NCBI GenBank assembly: GCA_003142435.1
Contig: PLMI01000016.1
Location: 1 to 8,734 of the forward strand
Origin: Coxiellaceae bacterium
GTDB taxonomy: Bacteria; Pseudomonadota; Gammaproteobacteria; UBA9339
Length of the DNA: 8,734 bases
Direction: 5' to 3'
Positions 1 through 6,284 of this stretch are shown piece after piece (positions within the stretch are counted from its first letter, which is position 1; every line of letters begins with the position of its first letter). Under the pieces are notes generated by a model. That model was not told the origin of the DNA and made no database searches. It saw only the letters and a list, made by a program, of their open reading frames with translations. The position numbers were made by a program, and so were the translations under genes.

Positions 1-677
1 ATTTAGGAGCGATTGAAGGCGATGCAAGTACCATTGCTGTCATGGGAACCGGCATTAATGAAATTTATCCGCGCAAACATAAAGTTTTAGCAGAAAAAAT
101 TATTGCGCACGGCGGAACTTTAGTTTCAGGATTTCCGTTTGCAACAAAGCCATTGCCGAAAAATTTTCCGCAACGAAATCGAATTATCAGCGGCTTGAGT
201 TTGGGGACTTTAGTAGTCGAAGCGACTTCGCAAAGCGGATCTTTGATTACTGCAAAATGCGCACTGGAGCAAAATCGTGAAGTATTTGCAATTCCAGGAG
301 CAATTTATAATCCGCTTTCACAAGGCTGTAATCACCTTATAAAGCAAGGGGCGAAGCTTGTTACGACTTTGTCTGATATCATCGAAGAATTAAATATTCT
401 TGTGAAAAAAACAAATTGTAATAGTATTATTATAATGAATAATGCGACAGCTGATAAAAATAGTTCCAACAAAGAAACTCTTGACCTCGATTGTGCAAAA
501 CTGTTAGATTGTGTAGATTTTGAAGTTACGCCAATAGATAGTTTGGTAAAGCGCAGCGGGTTTCCAGTTAAAAAAGTAGCTTCGCTGTTATTTAGTTTAG
601 AGTTAAAAAATTACGTGAAATCCGTTATTGGCGGATATGTGAAATTAATAAGTAAAAGAAAAAGTAATGAGATATAG
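1..677 (+). CDS. dprA: DNA processing protein DprA/Smf, C-terminal part (5' end cut by window)
   Basis: DprA binds single-stranded DNA and loads RecA during natural transformation; it is cytoplasmic and widely kept even in non-competent species. The first complete codon is at position 3, and the frame is open to the window edge, so the N-terminus (roughly 140 of about 370 residues) is missing; the ATG at 42 is internal. Seen in the 224-residue fragment: the end of the Rossmann-like core, with a [15 protein letters not shown] segment, the signature [10 protein letters not shown] (about residues 57-66), then [20 protein letters not shown] and SQGCNHLI. After a low-complexity linker (about 130-160) comes a winged-helix-like domain ending in IGGYVKL, typical of DprA C-termini. 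The stop codon overlaps the start of smg by 11 bases, which implies one transcript. Identification is secure from the core motifs. Confidence 0.96.
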   Translation, partial: LGAIEGDASTIAVMGTGINEIYPRKHKVLAEKIIAHGGTLVSGFPFATKPLPKNFPQRNRIISGLSLGTLVVEATSQSGSLITAKCALEQNREVFAIPGAIYNPLSQGCNHLIKQGAKLVTTLSDIIEELNILVKKTNCNSIIIMNNATADKNSSNKETLDLDCAKLLDCVDFEVTPIDSLVKRSGFPVKKVASLLFSLELKNYVKSVIGGYVKLISKRKSNEI

Positions 678-1152
678 CACTGAAATAGAAATATTATCCC
701 ATGTGTTTGAGCATCATTGTTCTTATGATGAGTTATTATTACCTTCAAAGCAGCGGGAATTGTTTGATAAGCTGCAAGTGGAAGGGTTTCACAAAGATAC
801 AATTGCTAAAGCCTTTGTTTGGTTTTCTTCTTTTGCGCATCACCAAAAAAAGAAAAAATCTCATCCGCAAAAAAATTCAATTCGTCTTTTCTCGGCTGAT
901 GAAATTAACAAAATCGGAGATGAGAATTTGCAGTTTATAAGAACTTTGGAGCATGTTGGCGTGGTCGATGCAACGATGCGCGAGTTTATAATCAATCAAC
1001 TGATGCGCCTTGAGCACAATAAAATAGCTATTTTAGATGTTAAATGGGTAACCTTTTTGTTGTTGTCGGGGTCCATTTACGGAAAGCAAAAAGATATAGG
1101 GGAAAGAATAGAATTATTTTCTTTAGTTATGAGTGATGATCACCATTGTTGA
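667..1152 (+). CDS. smg: Smg family protein (DUF494)
   Basis: The 161-residue product matches E. coli Smg (157 residues) along its length: an N-terminal LSHVFEH segment, a central [13 protein letters not shown] stretch (E. coli has a similar SMRIYTPEE segment), then [20 protein letters not shown] and [11 protein letters not shown]. The biochemical role of the family is unknown; its constant position between dprA and topA is its best-known trait. The ATG at 667 lies inside the end of dprA (11-base overlap, different frame), and no good Shine-Dalgarno precedes it, so translation probably depends on coupling to dprA. A lysine-rich insert around residues 60-70 is encoded by three A homopolymers (A7, A6, A7 at 845-875). 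No signal peptide or membrane segment is visible. The name is secure, the function is not. Confidence 0.93.
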   Translation: MRYSTEIEILSHVFEHHCSYDELLLPSKQRELFDKLQVEGFHKDTIAKAFVWFSSFAHHQKKKKSHPQKNSIRLFSADEINKIGDENLQFIRTLEHVGVVDATMREFIINQLMRLEHNKIAILDVKWVTFLLLSGSIYGKQKDIGERIELFSLVMSDDHHC

Positions 1153-1185
1153 TTTTCTTTAGCAATCGCAAAATCAAAAATTTTT
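1149..1185 (+). terminator. Weak hairpin plus T-run at the end of smg (possible terminator)
   Basis: TTGATTTT at 1149-1156 is the exact inverse complement of AAAATCAA at 1170-1177, giving an 8-bp stem with a 13-base loop that starts within the smg stop codon. A run of five T lies at 1181-1185. The position, between smg and topA, suits a terminator, but the stem is A+T-rich and the T-run is short and offset by three A, so at best it is a leaky terminator. Confidence 0.25.
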
Positions 1186-1245
1186 GTCCTGTACAAAGGT
1201 TAATTTTTAAAGCGCAAATAAATATAAGGGTAAATAAATATTAAT

Positions 1246-3633
1246 ATGGCAAAAGCAAAGCCTAAAAAAGTAAGCAAACTAAGTAAACCAAAAGCAATAA
1301 AACACGCTGCCAACATTGTTATCGTCGAATCTCCAGCAAAAGCGCATACTATCGAGAAATATTTAGGTAAAGATTTCTCTGTTTATGCTTCCTATGGGCA
1401 CGTGCGGGATTTGATTCCTAAAACCGGAGCGGTAGATCCACTGCATGATTTTTCCATGAAATATGTGGTTGTGGAAAAAAATGCGCAACATCTTGCAGTA
1501 ATCGGTAAAGTTGCAAAACAAGCAGATGCGATATATTTGGCAACTGACCCTGATCGCGAAGGAGAGGCGATTTCCTGGCATATTCTTGAATTTCTCAAAG
1601 AGAAAAAAGTTTTAAAAAATCAAAAGATTTTTCGCATTGTCTTTCATGAAATTACAAAAAAAGCCATTCAGGACGCAATGAGTCATCCGCGTGATATATC
1701 CATGGAATTGGTTGATGCGCAGCAGGCAAGAAGGGCACTAGATTATTTAGTAGGTTTTAATTTATCCCCGCTTTTGTGGAAAAAAATTCGCAAGGGATTA
1801 TCTGCCGGCAGAGTGCAAAGCCCCGCTTTACGCATGATCGTCGAGCGCGAAGAGGCAATTGAAAAATTTGTGCCTAAGGAATATTGGACAATCGCTGCGA
1901 ATGCAGCTTTTGCGGAAAAAAAGTTTCTTGCCAAGTTAACTCAATATCAAGCTAAGAAATTAACTCAGTTTTCCATTGTCGATAACGATACCGCAAAAAA
2001 AATAGAGGCTGATTTACTCGCAAAAGCACAGGGAAAATTAATAGTTGTCGGGGTGGATAAAAAAGAGCGTAAACGCAATCCATCTCCGCCTTTTACTACT
2101 TCGACATTGCAGCAGGAAGCTGCGCGTAAATTAGGCTATACTGCACAGAGGACCATGCGATTAGCGCAGCAACTTTATGAAGGCGTGAAGCTGGATGACG
2201 AAGAGGTCGGTTTGATAACTTATATGAGAACGGACTCTGTGAACTTGGCGGCGGAAGCCCTTGATGAAATTCGCGCCACTATTTCCGAGCGTTTTGGTAA
2301 AGAGAATGTGCCGGAAACCCCTAATTTTTATAAAACGAAATCAAAAAATGCTCAAGAAGCTCACGAAGCAATTAGGCCAACATCAAGCGGTAGAACTCCA
2401 GAAAACTTAGCAGCATTTTTAAATCCTGATCAATTAAAGCTATATACGCTGATTTGGCGGCGCGCCATTGCCAGCCAAATGATACCTGCGACACTTGATA
2501 CGGTTGCGATTGATTTTTCTTGCGGCGAAGGGAATGTTTTTCGCGCCAACGGTTCAACCATAAAAAACCCCGGGTTTATCTCGGTTTATCTTGAGGGCGT
2601 TGATGATGCATCTTCTAAGGATGATGGCGATGGTGTGATATTGCCTGACTTTAAAGTGGGAGATAGGGCTGACCTTTTAAATATTTTGACGGAGCAGCAT
2701 TTTACCGAGCCACCGCCGCGCTTCACTGAAGCAAGCTTAATTAAAACTCTTGAAGAATACGGAATAGGTCGGCCATCAACATATGCTTCGATTATAGATA
2801 CCTTGCAAGCTCGTGAGTACGTGGTTTTGGATGCAAAACGCTTTAAACCTACTGATGTTGGCCGTGTTGTGAATAAGTTTTTGACAACTTATTTTACTTC
2901 TTATGTAGATTACGATTTTACCGCGAAATTAGAAGATAAATTGGATGATGTTGCAAGAGGAGAAAGTAAATATTTGCCTTTATTAAAAGAATTTTGGCAA
3001 CCATTTAAGGAGTTGGTAGATATGACTGAAAAAACTGTAACACGAAAAGATGTAACACAGGAAGAACTTAATGAAAAGTGCCCCAAGTGTGGCAAACCGC
3101 TGGCAATACGTTTAGGAAGAAGAGGGAAGTTTATCGGTTGCACCGGGTATCCTGAATGTGATTACACGCGTAATGTTGAAAAAGAAGAGGGCGGGGAAGC
3201 TTCTAGTGGCGCAGAAGTTACTCCTGAAGTTGTAGCTGATCGCGCCTGCCCAAATTGTGGATCGCCGCTTGTTATTAAGTTTGGGAAATACGGCAAATTT
3301 ATTGGCTGCAGCAAATATCCTGAATGCAAATATATGGAACCCTTGATTAAACCGGAAGATACAGGTGTTAGCTGTCCTGAATGTAAAAAGGGAACATTGC
3401 TAAAACGCAGATCGCGATATGGAAAATTCTTTTATTCGTGTTCTCTATATCCAAATTGTAAATATGCAACTTGGAATGAACCAATTGCAGAAAAATGTCC
3501 CAAATGCGGCTGGCCAATTTTAACTTTGAAAATCACGAAACGCCGCGGAACTGAAAAAGTTTGCCCGCAAAAAGACTGTGGTTATAGTGAAGTTGTAGCA
3601 GGTCCCGAGGTTGAAGGAAAAGAAAGCGATTAA
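1246..3633 (+). CDS. topA: DNA topoisomerase I (type IA, omega protein)
   Basis: TopA relaxes negative supercoils through a transient 5'-phosphotyrosine link to one DNA strand, using Mg2+. The 795-residue protein has a basic 22-residue N-terminal extension, then the TOPRIM domain with the catalytic Glu in IVIVESPAKA (E28) and DPDREGEAI (D101, D103, E105). The type IA core carries the active tyrosine in ITYMRTDS (Y326), and EYGIGRPSTYA follows near residue 505. The C-terminus holds four Cys4 zinc-ribbon modules starting at C612, C668, C710 and C751, each with both CxxC and downstream Cys pairs. E. coli TopA is 865 residues, so this tail is somewhat shorter. No other in-frame start lies between the ATG and E28, so the extension is probably real. 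The ribosome site is poor: AAGGG at 1226-1230 is 15 bases from the ATG. tsaC follows after 64 bases. Confidence 0.98.
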   Translation: MAKAKPKKVSKLSKPKAIKHAANIVIVESPAKAHTIEKYLGKDFSVYASYGHVRDLIPKTGAVDPLHDFSMKYVVVEKNAQHLAVIGKVAKQADAIYLATDPDREGEAISWHILEFLKEKKVLKNQKIFRIVFHEITKKAIQDAMSHPRDISMELVDAQQARRALDYLVGFNLSPLLWKKIRKGLSAGRVQSPALRMIVEREEAIEKFVPKEYWTIAANAAFAEKKFLAKLTQYQAKKLTQFSIVDNDTAKKIEADLLAKAQGKLIVVGVDKKERKRNPSPPFTTSTLQQEAARKLGYTAQRTMRLAQQLYEGVKLDDEEVGLITYMRTDSVNLAAEALDEIRATISERFGKENVPETPNFYKTKSKNAQEAHEAIRPTSSGRTPENLAAFLNPDQLKLYTLIWRRAIASQMIPATLDTVAIDFSCGEGNVFRANGSTIKNPGFISVYLEGVDDASSKDDGDGVILPDFKVGDRADLLNILTEQHFTEPPPRFTEASLIKTLEEYGIGRPSTYASIIDTLQAREYVVLDAKRFKPTDVGRVVNKFLTTYFTSYVDYDFTAKLEDKLDDVARGESKYLPLLKEFWQPFKELVDMTEKTVTRKDVTQEELNEKCPKCGKPLAIRLGRRGKFIGCTGYPECDYTRNVEKEEGGEASSGAEVTPEVVADRACPNCGSPLVIKFGKYGKFIGCSKYPECKYMEPLIKPEDTGVSCPECKKGTLLKRRSRYGKFFYSCSLYPNCKYATWNEPIAEKCPKCGWPILTLKITKRRGTEKVCPQKDCGYSEVVAGPEVEGKESD

Positions 3634-3697
3634 TCAATTATGATGTATTTAGAATTTTGCGCTAAACATTTCGAGCATTAGTAATGCAAAAAGAAAA

Positions 3698-4258
3698 ATG
3701 TTATCAATATATCAAATCGCAGCAAAAACATTAAAATCTGGTGGTATTATAGCATATCCGACGGAAGGGGTTTATGGTTTGGGGTGCGACCCTTATAATA
3801 AAAAAGCAGTATTGAAAATTTTTGCGCTCAAAAAAAGAGATGTAAAAAAAGGCTTGATTTTGATCGCGTCCTCCTGGGAGCAAATTGATAAATTAATTGC
3901 GCAAGAAAAAGTCCCCGTAAAAATACTTGCAAAATTAAAATCTTCGTGGCCGCGAAATAAAACGCTGATTCTGCCGGCAGCAGCAAAAGTTCCCGAATGG
4001 ATTACAGGAGAACATAAAACGGTTGCTCTTCGCATTACAAGACATAAAGTAGCGAAAGCTATTTGTGAAGCATTTGCTGGCGCGATTGTTTCTACTAGTG
4101 CAAATATTGCCCATAAAAAACCTGCTCGAACTTATAAAGAGGTTATGCTACAGTTTGGAGAAAATGCAATTGATTTTATTGTCGCAGGCGAAATTGGCAG
4201 GTGTAAAAAGTCAACGCAAATTCTGGATGTGTTGACAGGGACGGTTTATCGGATATGA
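3698..4258 (+). CDS. tsaC: L-threonylcarbamoyladenylate synthase TsaC (YrdC/Sua5 family)
   Basis: TsaC makes threonylcarbamoyl-AMP from threonine, bicarbonate and ATP, the first step of t6A37 formation in ANN-decoding tRNAs; TsaB/TsaD/TsaE complete it. The 186-residue product matches E. coli TsaC (190 residues) end to end, as a single YrdC domain without the C-terminal Sua5 extension. Visible motifs: YPTEGVYGLGCDP (20-32), the K45/R47 pair in LKKR, KGLILIA (51-57), VALRITRH (R112) and the nucleotide-site STSAN (132-136). Two deviations stand out: the usual WPGPVT is WPRNKT (84-89), and the E. coli KQRP segment is KKRD. The ATG at 3684 is in another frame, so 3698 is the start; the upstream ribosome site is only purine-rich (AAAAAGAAAA). 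In E. coli the same gene lies beside the topA-like zinc-finger gene yrdD, which supports the call. Confidence 0.95.
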   Translation: MLSIYQIAAKTLKSGGIIAYPTEGVYGLGCDPYNKKAVLKIFALKKRDVKKGLILIASSWEQIDKLIAQEKVPVKILAKLKSSWPRNKTLILPAAAKVPEWITGEHKTVALRITRHKVAKAICEAFAGAIVSTSANIAHKKPARTYKEVMLQFGENAIDFIVAGEIGRCKKSTQILDVLTGTVYRI

Positions 4259-4294
4259 TTTCATATTCCTTTTTTGCGCTTATCACAAGGCATT

Positions 4295-4723
4295 TTAACA
4301 ATTTTCCATCATCCATGCCTCTAAAATAAGCTTTGCTGCAATGCTGTCAATTGGAGTTTTTTGCAAAGCTTTATAACCGCCTTGCTCGAAAACACGCTCT
4401 CTTGCGGCTTTTGTTGTTAATTGTTCATCTGCGGCAAAAACTTCTAAACTGAAGTGTTTTTTTAGGGAGGCAATGAAATTTTGTGAGGCGTGAGTTATGA
4501 TTTCGATCTCTTCCCCCGCGAGATTTAGCGGAACTCCTACGACTAATGCATCAGGATTCCACTCTTGTATTATTTTTCTGACCTCATCCCAATCAGGCAC
4601 TCCTTGTTTGGCGTGAATTATTTTTAAAGGAGTTGCTGTTTTTGTTATGCACTGACCAACGGCAAGGCCTATGTTGCGCATGCCAAAATCAAAACACAAA
4701 AAAATATTTTTTTTACCGGTCAT
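4295..4723 (-). CDS. ruvX: Putative pre-16S rRNA nuclease RuvX/YqgF (Holliday junction resolvase-like)
   Basis: RuvX/YqgF has an RNase H-like fold and acts in maturation of the 16S rRNA 5' end; a junction-resolving role has also been proposed. The 142-residue protein aligns without gaps of note to E. coli YqgF (138 residues): CFDFGMRNIGLAVGQ with the first acidic residue D12, the PDW motif at 43-45, VVGVPLNLAG (61-70), the DE pair at 99-100, and FEQGGYKAL followed by DSIAAKLILEAW with the last acidic residue D126. The third motif reads DEQLTT rather than the usual DER(L/S)(S/T)T. TAAGGA (minus strand, 4740-4735) precedes the ATG by about 11 bases, somewhat long. The gene lies 237 bases beyond rsmB on the same strand with a large hairpin between, so it may have its own promoter. 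It ends 36 bases from the convergent tsaC. Confidence 0.95.
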   Translation of the reverse strand: MTGKKNIFLCFDFGMRNIGLAVGQCITKTATPLKIIHAKQGVPDWDEVRKIIQEWNPDALVVGVPLNLAGEEIEIITHASQNFIASLKKHFSLEVFAADEQLTTKAARERVFEQGGYKALQKTPIDSIAAKLILEAWMMENC

Positions 4724-4734
4724 AAATTTTCACA

Positions 4735-4740
4735 TCCTTA
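4735..4740 (-). promoter_or_regulatory. Ribosome binding site of ruvX
   Basis: On the minus strand the sequence TAAGGA precedes the ruvX ATG (4723-4721) with about 11 bases between. The core match is good but the spacing is a little long. It supports the chosen start, which also fits the N-terminus of E. coli YqgF. Confidence 0.5.
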
Positions 4741-4838
4741 CAGCATAAAAAATTTAAATCAATCCAATATTATCGAAAGGGCTGCAAAATTTCACTTAAA
4801 ATATTTGTGGCACGGATTTTGTAACGAGTGAATGGAGC

Positions 4839-4907
4839 CTAAGTTATTTGACAAAAGTAAAGCGCAGCCCGAGGGACGAGGGCGAGCCATTTTGTCAAAT
4901 AACTTAG
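4839..4907. repeat. 18-bp perfect inverted repeat with G+C-rich loop (candidate palindromic intergenic element)
   Basis: The 18 bases at 4839-4856 (CTAAGTTATTTGACAAAA) are the exact inverse complement of 4890-4907. The 33-base loop is compositionally foreign: positions 4862-4888 contain 22 G or C in 27 bases, built around CGAGGG (4870-4875), CGAGGG (4877-4882) and CGAGCC (4883-4888). A small inner stem, GCCC 4867-4870 with GGGC 4880-4883, could stack on top. On the minus strand the hairpin lies 53 bases after the rsmB stop, so it would fold at the 3' end of the ampE-rtcB-rsmB transcript. It could end or stabilise that mRNA, but there is no T-run after it in either direction, so it is not a standard intrinsic terminator. 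A dispersed small repeat (palindromic or MITE-like) is my preferred reading. Confidence 0.8.
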
Positions 4908-4960
4908 CGAAATTCACATAAGTTGCAAAATCAGGCAGTTTTGTATTATAGGAAAAATTT

Positions 4961-6280
4961 TTACGGTTCAATTTTTCGCAATTTCGCGTAATAAAATCCG
5001 TCCATATTATTTTCGCCAGTAATGATTTGCCGGCCATGTTTTGTTTCAACTCCCCAGGGTTCGTTTATAACTATTTCTTTGGCATCTTTATTTTGTTGCA
5101 AAAAATCCTCAACAACATCGGTATTTTCTTGCGGAAAGATAGAGCATGTCGCGTAAAGCAATATGCCATTTGCTTTCAAAAGAGGCCAAAGGGCTTCTAA
5201 AATTTGCAATTGATGTTTTTGTAATGAAATTATATCATTTTTTGTGCGTAAAACTTTTATATCGGGATGCCTTCTTATAACTCCAGTAGCCGAGCAGGGG
5301 GCGTCAAGCAAAATGCGATCAAATTGAATTTTGTCCCACCATTTTTCCGGATTACGTGCATCTCCTGTAATTAACAGCACTTTTTCATTTAATTGCAAGC
5401 GGTCTAAATTTTCTCTTATTGTGCCAATACGCTTATTGTCGATATCCACAGCTACCACTTGTGCTAAATTATCTTCAGCTTCCAAAATGTGCGTGAGTTT
5501 TCCGCCGGGAGCTGCACAAGCATCTAAAATTATTTGTTTTGGCGCAAGTTCTAATAATGAAACCGCAAGCTGTGAAGAAATATCCTGCACATAAAATAAA
5601 CCCTCGTTAAATCCCGGCAAATCACTGACATCACCTGGCTTATCTAAAGTGATGCCAGAGGTGCTGTATTTATCGATATTCGCTGCGATATTTTGTTTTG
5701 CAAGCAACCCTAAGTATTTCCCGCGTGTAATTTTTTTGGTGTTTATGCGAAGGCTCATCGGCGCTTGTGCATTGTTGGCATTTAAAATTTCCTCCCAATG
5801 ATTTGGCCATGATTTTTGCAGCATTTTTATAAACCATGCTGGATGTGAATATTTTGTATCGTGCAATTTTTTTAAAATAAGGTCTTTGTCGCGCAAAAAA
5901 TTACGTAACACGCCGTTGACTAAAGATACTGCGTGCGGCTTGCCTAAAATTCGCGCGGCATTTACTGTTTCTGAAATTGCAGCATAATCCGGGATACGCA
6001 AGTAAAGTAATTGGTATAGCCCAACTATAAGTAAGGCGTAAACAATGTTTTCCGAAGTATTTAGCGGTTTTTTTAAAAGTGAAAGTATGATTTTGTGAAT
6101 TTGGTGATACCATCGCAATGAACCGTAACAAAGTTCACGCAGCAATGCTATATCTCGGCCGTCAGTAAGTTTGGCTTTACAAAGTTGTGAAGTAAGCGCT
6201 TCATCTAACGATTGTTTGTTATAAATTACATCGAAAATAATTGAGGCGGCATAAGCGCGGACATTCTTTTTCTGCACCAT
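4961..6280 (-). CDS. rsmB: 16S rRNA (cytosine-967-C5)-methyltransferase RsmB (Sun/Fmu)
   Basis: RsmB transfers a methyl group from S-adenosylmethionine to C5 of C967 in 16S rRNA. The 439-residue protein has an N-terminal NusB-like RNA-binding domain (about 5-135) and a Rossmann methyltransferase domain with DACAAPGGK (253-261), VVAVDID, LLDAPCSATG with C329, and YATCSIFPQE with C379. The 50-residue spacing of the two cysteines equals that of E. coli RsmB (C325 and C375), and the C-terminus ends in the usual DGFYYAKL form. The ATG at 6280 is preferred: AAGGG sits 8 bases upstream, and the protein then begins like E. coli RsmB. An in-frame TTG at 6304 would add 8 residues and overlap rtcB. With the chosen start there are 4 bases between the rtcB stop and rsmB, so the two are almost certainly co-transcribed. 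def and fmt, usual partners of rsmB, are not in the window. Confidence 0.96.
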   Translation of the reverse strand: MVQKKNVRAYAASIIFDVIYNKQSLDEALTSQLCKAKLTDGRDIALLRELCYGSLRWYHQIHKIILSLLKKPLNTSENIVYALLIVGLYQLLYLRIPDYAAISETVNAARILGKPHAVSLVNGVLRNFLRDKDLILKKLHDTKYSHPAWFIKMLQKSWPNHWEEILNANNAQAPMSLRINTKKITRGKYLGLLAKQNIAANIDKYSTSGITLDKPGDVSDLPGFNEGLFYVQDISSQLAVSLLELAPKQIILDACAAPGGKLTHILEAEDNLAQVVAVDIDNKRIGTIRENLDRLQLNEKVLLITGDARNPEKWWDKIQFDRILLDAPCSATGVIRRHPDIKVLRTKNDIISLQKHQLQILEALWPLLKANGILLYATCSIFPQENTDVVEDFLQQNKDAKEIVINEPWGVETKHGRQIITGENNMDGFYYAKLRKIEP

Positions 6281-6284
6281 AAGA

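Larger units (their letters stand above)
4724..4960. other. 237-base intergenic region between rsmB and ruvX
   Basis: No convincing gene is visible. The middle holds the 69-base inverted-repeat element at 4839-4907 (listed separately). The ruvX-proximal part (4724-4838) is A+T-rich leader; a minor inverted repeat TTCACT/AGTGAA lies at 4791-4796/4827-4832. The rsmB-proximal part (4908-4960) is plain 3' flank. An open frame on the minus strand crosses the element, but it runs into the rsmB C-terminus out of frame and resembles no protein I know. Confidence 0.8.

Noticed and set aside
1200..1228. Promoter for topA (TTAATT, 17 bases, TATAAG)
   Set aside because: The -35 matches only 3 of 6, and the implied start would leave almost no leader; too weak to call in A+T-rich DNA.
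3675..3687. Palindrome GCATTAGTAATGC before tsaC
   Set aside because: A real 13-base palindrome, but the arms allow only a 5-bp stem with a 3-base loop and no T-run follows, so it is not a terminator; no reason to call it an operator.
4288..4320. AGGCAT/ATGCCT inverted repeat at the convergent gene ends
   Set aside because: Only 6 bp with a 21-base loop, partly inside ruvX and without a T-run; not a credible bidirectional terminator.
4792..5049. Minus-strand 85-codon open frame crossing the hairpin element
   Set aside because: It overlaps the rsmB 3' end in another frame and passes through the palindrome; the product resembles no known protein and has no ribosome site. Kept only as a marker for the repeat.
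5331..5594. Plus-strand 87-codon open frame
   Set aside because: Lies wholly inside rsmB opposite the methyltransferase core, whose motifs are clear; a shadow frame.
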